In this document: piece after piece, positions 59,399 through 64,000 of the stretch
Layout of the letters: every line of letters starts with the position of its first letter
Position numbering within the stretch: position 1 is the first letter of the stretch
The notes under the pieces: model-generated
Told to the model about the DNA's origin: nothing
Seen by the model: only the letters and a program-made list of their open reading frames with translations
The model's database searches: none
Source: Pseudomonas frederiksbergensis
GTDB lineage: Bacteria > Pseudomonadota > Gammaproteobacteria > Pseudomonadales > Pseudomonadaceae
NCBI RefSeq assembly: GCF_003732705.1
Contig: NZ_MOBR01000041.1
Location: 307,361-371,360, forward strand
Reading direction: 5' to 3'
Length of the DNA: 64,000 nucleotides
Position numbers and translations under genes: made by a program

Positions 59399-60214
59399 AT
59401 GCCTTTGATCACGCAGTTACTGACCGTGCTTCTTTTCACTTGCCTGAGCTTTGCCGCTCGGGGCGAGAAATTGCGCATTGTCACGGAGCCGTGGGCACCG
59501 TACGTGTACGAAGAAAACGGCAAATCCCTGGGCCTGGACTACGAAACCACCGCGATTGTCTTTAAACGCCTGGGGATCGAAGTGGAATGGCAATTCCTGC
59601 CATGGAAACGCTGCCTGTCGATGCTCGACACCGGTCAGGCCGACGGTGCGCTGGATATTTTCCACAGCGATGAACGCGACGCTACCCTGCTCTACCCCAG
59701 CGAACCGCTCTCGGAAGTCGAGTTCGTGATGTTCTACGCCAACGAACGGCCCCATCCGTTCAGCACGCTCAATGACCTGAAAGGCCTGACCATCGGCACC
59801 TCGCCGGGCTATCTGTACAGCGAGGACTTCAGCGGTTCGACGCTGTTTACCCGCGAGCCTGCGCCGACCCATGAAGCCAACTTCGGCAAACTGCTGCGCG
59901 GGCGCATCGACCTGTTGATTACTGATCGCCGGGTCGGCCAGCATTTGCTGGATGAGCTGAAAATCCGCGATCAGATCACCGAAAACCCGACAATCATCAG
60001 CCATCAGAGCCAGTTTCTGGCGGTTCGGCGCAACGCCGGCATGGATTTGCTGGTGCAGCGCTTCGGTGCCGAGCTCAAGCGTTTCAAGCGTGAGCCCGCG
60101 TATGCTGAACTGAGCGCCCGCTATGGCGCGAGTCCGGCCCCGGTCGTGCAGGCGAAAAGCGCTTCCGCCACGGGCGGAAAAACCGTTGAGCAGCAGGAAA
60201 GCGGCGCGCGGTGA
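59399..60214 (+). CDS. Periplasmic solute-binding protein (SBP_bac_3 type)
   Basis: A 271-residue exported protein with signal MPLITQLLTVLLFTCLSFAARGE. The mature part LRIVTEPWAPYVYEENGKSLGLDYETTAIVFKRLGIEVEWQFLPWKRCLSML is a family-3 binding fold; the hinge is GQADGALDIFHSDERDATLLYPSEPLSEVEF. The C-terminal 35 residues are low-complexity (PAPVVQAKSASATGGKTVEQQES), unlike typical members. No transporter genes are adjacent. Ligand unknown. The start at 59399 has no clear ribosome-binding site. Confidence 0.83.
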   Translation: MPLITQLLTVLLFTCLSFAARGEKLRIVTEPWAPYVYEENGKSLGLDYETTAIVFKRLGIEVEWQFLPWKRCLSMLDTGQADGALDIFHSDERDATLLYPSEPLSEVEFVMFYANERPHPFSTLNDLKGLTIGTSPGYLYSEDFSGSTLFTREPAPTHEANFGKLLRGRIDLLITDRRVGQHLLDELKIRDQITENPTIISHQSQFLAVRRNAGMDLLVQRFGAELKRFKREPAYAELSARYGASPAPVVQAKSASATGGKTVEQQESGAR

Positions 60215-60437
60215 TTGCTCTGTTATACTCCGGCCTTCCCGCCAGGCTCACGCCCGGACGCTCGGAATCGTTCAAGGCATCTCGACCCCGCTACAGCGCA
60301 GCTTTTCAGCCCGCGCGAGCGCTCCAGACGAGCCTTCGAAACCCAGCAGGACCGGACGGGATTGCGTTCCTCTTAAACGCCATTCGCGCCAGGCAAGACT
60401 CCCATTGGGCCAAGCCCTAACTAAAACAGGATTACTC
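60215..60437 (+). promoter_or_regulatory. Long leader of rhlE
   Basis: A -10-like TATACT at 60224-60229, just after the upstream stop, would give a leader of about 200 nt before rhlE. Long leaders are usual for DEAD-box helicase genes and often mediate cold control; no known motif is recognised here. AACAGGA lies before the ATG. Confidence 0.5.
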
Positions 60438-62330
60438 ATGTCCTTTGCTTCCCTCGGTCTCTCCGAGGCTTTAGTCCGCGCCATCGAGGCAGCGGGCTAT
60501 ACCGAGCCTACTCCGGTGCAACAGCGGGCTATCCCCGCCGTGTTGCAAGGTCGCGACCTGATGGTCGCGGCACAGACAGGTACTGGTAAAACCGGCGGCT
60601 TCGCCCTTCCGATTCTGGAGCGGTTGTTCCCCAACGGTCACCCGGACAAATCCCAGCGTCACGGCCCGCGCCAACCACGCGTACTGGTCCTGACCCCTAC
60701 TCGCGAACTCGCGGCTCAGGTCCATGAAAGCTTCAAGGTCTATGCCCGTGACCTGAAGTTTGTCAGTGCCTGCATCTTCGGCGGCGTCGGCATGAACCCA
60801 CAGGTTCAGGCCATGTCCCGCGGTGTTGACGTGCTGGTGGCCTGCCCTGGCCGCCTGCTCGACCTCGCCGGCCAAGGCAGCGTCGATTTGTCCCACGTGG
60901 AAATCCTCGTGCTGGACGAAGCCGACCGCATGCTCGACATGGGCTTTGTCCATGACGTGAAAAAGGTCCTCGCCCGTCTGCCGAGCAAACGCCAGAACCT
61001 GCTGTTCTCGGCGACGTTCTCCAAAGACATCACCGACCTCGCCGGCAAACTGCTGCACAACCCGGAACGCATCGAAGTCACGCCGCCGAACACCACGGTC
61101 GAGCGTATCGAACAGCGTGTGTTCCGCCTGGCCGCAAGCCACAAGCGTTCGCTGCTGGCGCATTTGATTACCGCTGGTGCCTGGGAACAGGTTCTGGTCT
61201 TTACCCGCACCAAGCACGGCGCCAACCGCCTGGCCGAGTACCTGGACAAACACGGCCTGAGCGCCGTCGCCATCCACGGTAACAAGAGCCAGAACGCGCG
61301 CACCAAAGCCCTTGCCGACTTCAAGGCCGGTGAAGTGCGCATTCTGGTCGCCACCGACATCGCCGCTCGCGGCCTCGACATCGACCAGTTGCCACACGTG
61401 GTCAACTTCGAACTGCCGAACGTCGACGAAGATTACGTGCACCGTATCGGCCGTACTGGCCGTGCCGGTCGTTCGGGCGAGGCGATCTCGCTGGTTGCCC
61501 CGGACGAAGAAAAACTGCTGAAAAGCATCGAGCGCATGACCAAGCAGAAGATTGCCGACGGCAACCTGATGGGCTTCGACTCCAGCGCTGTAGAAGCCGA
61601 GAAACCTGAAGTTCGCGAGCGTCCGGATGTGCGTAACCCGCGCAACCCACGTGGCCCGCGCGGCGACGGTCCGACCGGCACTGGCGGTGGCGGCGGTCGT
61701 AAAGACAAAGGCAAGGACAAGGGCGGCAAGGAAAAACCGGCTGCCACTGGCCGTGGCGATCGCCCGGCCCGTGAGCACAAGCCGCGCGAAGGCACCCCGG
61801 CTCGCGAACAACAGCGTCCGGCGCCACGCGCTGCGGCGGCTGATCGTGCTCCGGACGAGTTCCTCGACGACGACGTGGATAACTTCGGTAACCGCGTTGA
61901 CTACGTGCCGCAAGCCAAACCGGCCCAGGGCCGTGGTCGTCGTCCGGGTGCTCCGGCACAAGGCGCGGCAACTGGCGCAGGTGCTGGTGCTGGTGCTCCA
62001 CGTACCGGCGGCAAGCCTCAGGGTCGCCAAAGCGGTCCACGCGCCAGCGATGGCGCCACGACCGGTACCCCGCCAGCCAAGCGCAGCGGCCCACGCAACG
62101 GTGCCCCACGTGACGGTCAGGCCCGTCGCGAAGAGTCCCGCAACCGCCGCCCGGCCCGTACCGACGACCAACCTCGTTCGGAACCGGCCGTGCAAAACCC
62201 GCGTGGCCCGGCACCGAAGATCATCCATAAAGAGTCGAAAACCGATCGGTTCCCGACGCCTGAGCAACTGGATCAACTGCCAGGCCGCCCACGCGGCGAG
62301 AAACCAGCATTGCTGACCCGCAATCGCTGA
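60438..62330 (+). CDS. rhlE: ATP-dependent RNA helicase RhlE
   Basis: A 630-residue DEAD-box helicase. Q motif YTEPTPVQQRAIP, motif I AAQTGTGKTGGF, Ia PTRELAAQ, II VLDEADRMLDMG, III SATF, V ARGLDIDQLPHV and VI HRIGRTGRAGRSG lie within the first 390 residues. The C-terminal tail of about 230 residues is basic and disordered, rich in Arg, Pro, Gly and Ala (RNPRNPRGPRGDGPTGTGGG and later GAGAGAPRTG), much longer than in E. coli RhlE. Such tails bind RNA and drive condensation in pseudomonads. Start at 60438 (MSFASLGLSEALVRAIEAAG). Acts in ribosome assembly and RNA decay, often in the cold. Confidence 0.93.
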   Translation: MSFASLGLSEALVRAIEAAGYTEPTPVQQRAIPAVLQGRDLMVAAQTGTGKTGGFALPILERLFPNGHPDKSQRHGPRQPRVLVLTPTRELAAQVHESFKVYARDLKFVSACIFGGVGMNPQVQAMSRGVDVLVACPGRLLDLAGQGSVDLSHVEILVLDEADRMLDMGFVHDVKKVLARLPSKRQNLLFSATFSKDITDLAGKLLHNPERIEVTPPNTTVERIEQRVFRLAASHKRSLLAHLITAGAWEQVLVFTRTKHGANRLAEYLDKHGLSAVAIHGNKSQNARTKALADFKAGEVRILVATDIAARGLDIDQLPHVVNFELPNVDEDYVHRIGRTGRAGRSGEAISLVAPDEEKLLKSIERMTKQKIADGNLMGFDSSAVEAEKPEVRERPDVRNPRNPRGPRGDGPTGTGGGGGRKDKGKDKGGKEKPAATGRGDRPAREHKPREGTPAREQQRPAPRAAAADRAPDEFLDDDVDNFGNRVDYVPQAKPAQGRGRRPGAPAQGAATGAGAGAGAPRTGGKPQGRQSGPRASDGATTGTPPAKRSGPRNGAPRDGQARREESRNRRPARTDDQPRSEPAVQNPRGPAPKIIHKESKTDRFPTPEQLDQLPGRPRGEKPALLTRNR

Positions 62331-62345
62331 TTTTCTGAAGTAACC

Positions 62346-62383
62346 AAAAATGCCCCGGATCTCACGATCCGGGGCATTTTTTA
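62346..62383 (+). terminator. Rho-independent terminator of rhlE
   Basis: AAAAATGCCCCGGATC pairs with GATCCGGGGCATTTTTT around a short TCAC loop, 15 bp after the stop. Confidence 0.95.
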
Positions 62384-62396
62384 TGCGCACCACAAA

Positions 62397-62490
62397 CCTG
62401 TAGGAGCAAAGCTTGCTCGCGATGACGGCGTACGCCACACCACAGAAACCAAGGTGATCCCATCGCGGGCAAGCCTTGCTCCTACAGGGG
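62397..62490. repeat. Paired REP element
   Basis: TAGGAGCAAAGCTTGCTCGC and a facing GCGGGCAAGCCTTGCTCC core, between the two terminators of convergent genes. Confidence 0.9.
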
Positions 62491-62502
62491 AATGTGTCTG
62501 CC

Positions 62503-62542
62503 ATAAAAAACGCCCCCGACCGCGAGATCGGGGGCGTTTTTG
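62503..62542 (-). terminator. Rho-independent terminator of yceI
   Basis: AAAAAACGCCCCCGA pairs with TCGGGGGCGTTTTT around CCGCGAGA. On the minus strand the stem ends in six T residues, 15 bp after the YceI stop. Confidence 0.93.
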
Positions 62543-62557
62543 TTGAAGCGGCGAAAG

Positions 62558-63151
62558 TTACTTCGCTTTGACACCTTCAAACGTGATGTACAGCTCAACA
62601 GCATCAGACTGTGGACCCAGGTCCATCATCTTGCCGAAATCAGAACGCTTGATGCTGGTGGTGCCTTCGAAGCCGGCACGGTAGCCGCCCCATGGATCCT
62701 TGCCTTCACCCAGGAACGTGGCCTTGACCACAACTGGTTTGCTGACACCAGCAATAGTCAGGTTGCCAGCCACGTCGGCAGTGACTTTACCGTCGGCGTT
62801 TTTGCCGGTGGTTTTAACGCTGGTGGACACGAACGTGGCTGTAGGGAAATCAGCTACTTTCAGGAAGTCTTTGCTGGAGATGTGCTTGTCGCGTTCAGCG
62901 TTGTTGGTGAAAACGCTGGCGGTGTTCACGTTGAACTCGATCTTGCTGTCTTCTGGCTTGGCAGCGTCGAAGCTGAACTTGCCGTCGATATCCTTGAAGG
63001 TACCGGTGATGTAGCTGTAGCCCAAGTGGCTGATCTTGAAGTCAACGAAAGCGTGCTGGCCAGTCTTGTCGACGGTGTAGTCAGCAGCCATTACGTTAGC
63101 GGACAGCAGGGCCGAACCGATTGCCAGAGCGGCGAGAGTCTTTTTCAACAT
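62558..63151 (-). CDS. yceI: YceI-family periplasmic protein
   Basis: A 197-residue lipocalin-like beta-barrel protein binding polyisoprenoids in the family. Signal peptide MLKKTLAALAIGSALLSANVMAADY, cleaved after VMA. The family begins YTVDKTGQHAFVDFKISHLGYSYITGTFKDIDGKFSFD and contains VTADVAGNLTIAGVSKPVVVKATF. The gene is cotranscribed with the cytochrome b561 upstream (31-bp gap), a pairing conserved in E. coli (yceJ-yceI). Function of the pair is unclear, perhaps quinone-related redox in the periplasm. Confidence 0.94.
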   Translation of the reverse strand: MLKKTLAALAIGSALLSANVMAADYTVDKTGQHAFVDFKISHLGYSYITGTFKDIDGKFSFDAAKPEDSKIEFNVNTASVFTNNAERDKHISSKDFLKVADFPTATFVSTSVKTTGKNADGKVTADVAGNLTIAGVSKPVVVKATFLGEGKDPWGGYRAGFEGTTSIKRSDFGKMMDLGPQSDAVELYITFEGVKAK

Positions 63152-63182
63152 GCTTTATTTCCTTTGAAGTCGAGGTTGAATT

Positions 63183-63734
63183 TCAGGCTTTGCGACCGAG
63201 CATTCGCTTGAGGGTCACATCACGGTCAATAAAGTGGTGCTTCAATGCTGCCAACGCATGAAGGCCGGAAAAAATTACCAGCGCCCACGCCAAGTACAGA
63301 TGAATCGCACCCGCGGTATCTGCCTGATCCGGTAGCCCGGAAACCAGTGCAGGCACTTCAAACCAGTCAAACACCGGAATCCCGACACCTTCTGCGGTGG
63401 AAATCAGGTAACCGGCAATCATCACAGCGAACAGACAGAGATACAGAAAAGCATGCCCGAACTTGGCACCCAGGCGCGTCATGCGGCTGTAGCTGGTCAA
63501 CGTCGGTGGCGGTGGGCTGATAAGGCGCCACACCACACGAAACACCATCAACGCCAGCAGGATCAGGCCAATACTCTTGTGGATATCCGGCCCTGCCTTG
63601 CGCCAAGGATCGTAATAGCCGAGACCGACCATCCACAGACCCAGGGCGAACATCCCGAACACCGCCAGCGCTACGCCCCAGTGCATGAAGATGCTGACCC
63701 AGCCGTAGCGAGCAGTAGAGTTTCGTAGTTGCAT
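63183..63734 (-). CDS. Cytochrome b561 (YceJ/CybB-like)
   Basis: A 183-residue inner-membrane di-haem cytochrome with four helices. Haem-ligand histidines are seen in FMHWGVALAVFGMF, DIHKSIGLILLALMVFRVVWRL, FGHAFLYLCLFAVMIAGYL and IHLYLAWALVIFSGLHALAALKHHF. The ATG at 63734 has AGGGA upstream; a TTG two codons earlier is less likely. It heads the leftward cyt b561-yceI unit and probably moves electrons between the quinone pool and a periplasmic partner. Confidence 0.92.
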   Translation of the reverse strand: MQLRNSTARYGWVSIFMHWGVALAVFGMFALGLWMVGLGYYDPWRKAGPDIHKSIGLILLALMVFRVVWRLISPPPPTLTSYSRMTRLGAKFGHAFLYLCLFAVMIAGYLISTAEGVGIPVFDWFEVPALVSGLPDQADTAGAIHLYLAWALVIFSGLHALAALKHHFIDRDVTLKRMLGRKA

Positions 63735-64000
63735 TGCCAAGTCCCTGTAAGTGCTGGCCCAAGACTATCGAGTTATCTATCGATTTAAAGCGGAAAATTT
63801 CGCTTTGAAATATCGAGAAATACGATCAAGAGTCTCTTGGGGATGCGTTAAGGAAAGATTAAAGACGCCAATATGGAAAAAAACAGGTAGCCCACCCAGA
63901 GAACACCTGCGCCCCAAGGTTTATTCGAAACTTGATAGTTTTCTTCGGTGTCTAGTCCTGAAATAGGTTTACACCTGTTTCACCCTAACGCCCGATGCAC
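63735..64000. other. Upstream region of the cytochrome gene, no gene seen
   Basis: These 266 bases are AT-richer than average and must hold the promoter of the leftward cytochrome-yceI unit. ATCGAGTTATCTATCGAT at 63768-63785 is a short near-palindrome. A 71-codon frame on the plus strand (63751-63966) has no ribosome-binding site and no family resemblance and is not called. Confidence 0.5.

Noticed and set aside
63751..63966. 71-codon frame at the right end
   Set aside because: No ribosome-binding site; it overlaps the promoter region of the cytochrome gene, and the sequence resembles no known family.
1..64000. CRISPR array
   Set aside because: The many repeats are REP palindromes, MITE-like elements and island modules. 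None forms regularly spaced short repeats with unique spacers, and no cas gene is present.

Overview
The window is chromosomal DNA of a Pseudomonas, almost certainly of the P. fluorescens group. The evidence is GC-rich coding sequence, the two highly repeated REP families typical of that group (GCGGGCAAGCCTYGCTCCTAC palindromes and GATCGTTCCCACGCTCTGCG palindromes), and gene order: the carnitine / gbdR / sdaB / cbcXWV / betT-betIBA block and the tktA-epd-pgk-fba and metK / ahcY / metF neighbourhoods all match Pseudomonas chromosomes.

Layout. 1-15.6 kb is a quaternary-amine catabolism block: a carnitine-pathway thioesterase, gamma-butyrobetaine hydroxylase, the regulator GbdR, serine dehydratase SdaB, the choline/betaine ABC importer CbcXWV, the BCCT transporter BetT, and BetI-BetB-BetA, which turn choline into glycine betaine. 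15.9-30.2 kb holds ordinary genes: a TldD/PmbA-like pair, an MFS exporter, the helicase DbpA, an HI0933-type flavoprotein, YccS, a periplasmic binding protein, an acetyltransferase, a winged-helix protein beside a YgjP-like metallopeptidase, and a REC-PAS-GGDEF-EAL response regulator. A PL7 alginate lyase follows at 30.6 kb.

31.5-37.3 kb is the accessory part. It starts with a structured, C4-like RNA in the leader of a small protein. It then becomes an AT-rich island of small unrecognised genes, a RAYT (REP-associated tyrosine transposase), a RAYT deletion derivative, and many copies of the motif GGGGACAGATTTATTTA. Five unrelated small genes there sit behind copies of a shared leader, four of which are preceded by the motif at a nearly fixed distance. 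A displaced copy of the last codons of fba lies inside the island, next to the intact fba. Two small genes there (48 and 58 codons) are described here from direct translation. This island is the most interesting part of the window.

37.4-43.7 kb is the central-carbon cluster tktA-epd-pgk-(two lipoproteins)-fba, all leftward. 44-46.2 kb is an ArsR/methyltransferase fusion (SahR-like) followed 18 bp later by metK; at 56.7-59.2 kb an S-adenosylhomocysteine riboswitch precedes ahcY, followed by metF. Between them are ligB, a DUF1090 protein, a cytochrome c'-like lipoprotein, MltA, MAPEG and EamA membrane proteins, an MFS exporter, an NhaP-type antiporter, a formate/nitrite-type transporter and a thioesterase. 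The right end has a second binding protein, RhlE, YceI and a cytochrome b561.

All calls come from reading the sequence and from recall of protein families. No database search was run. No tRNA, rRNA or CRISPR array was seen.
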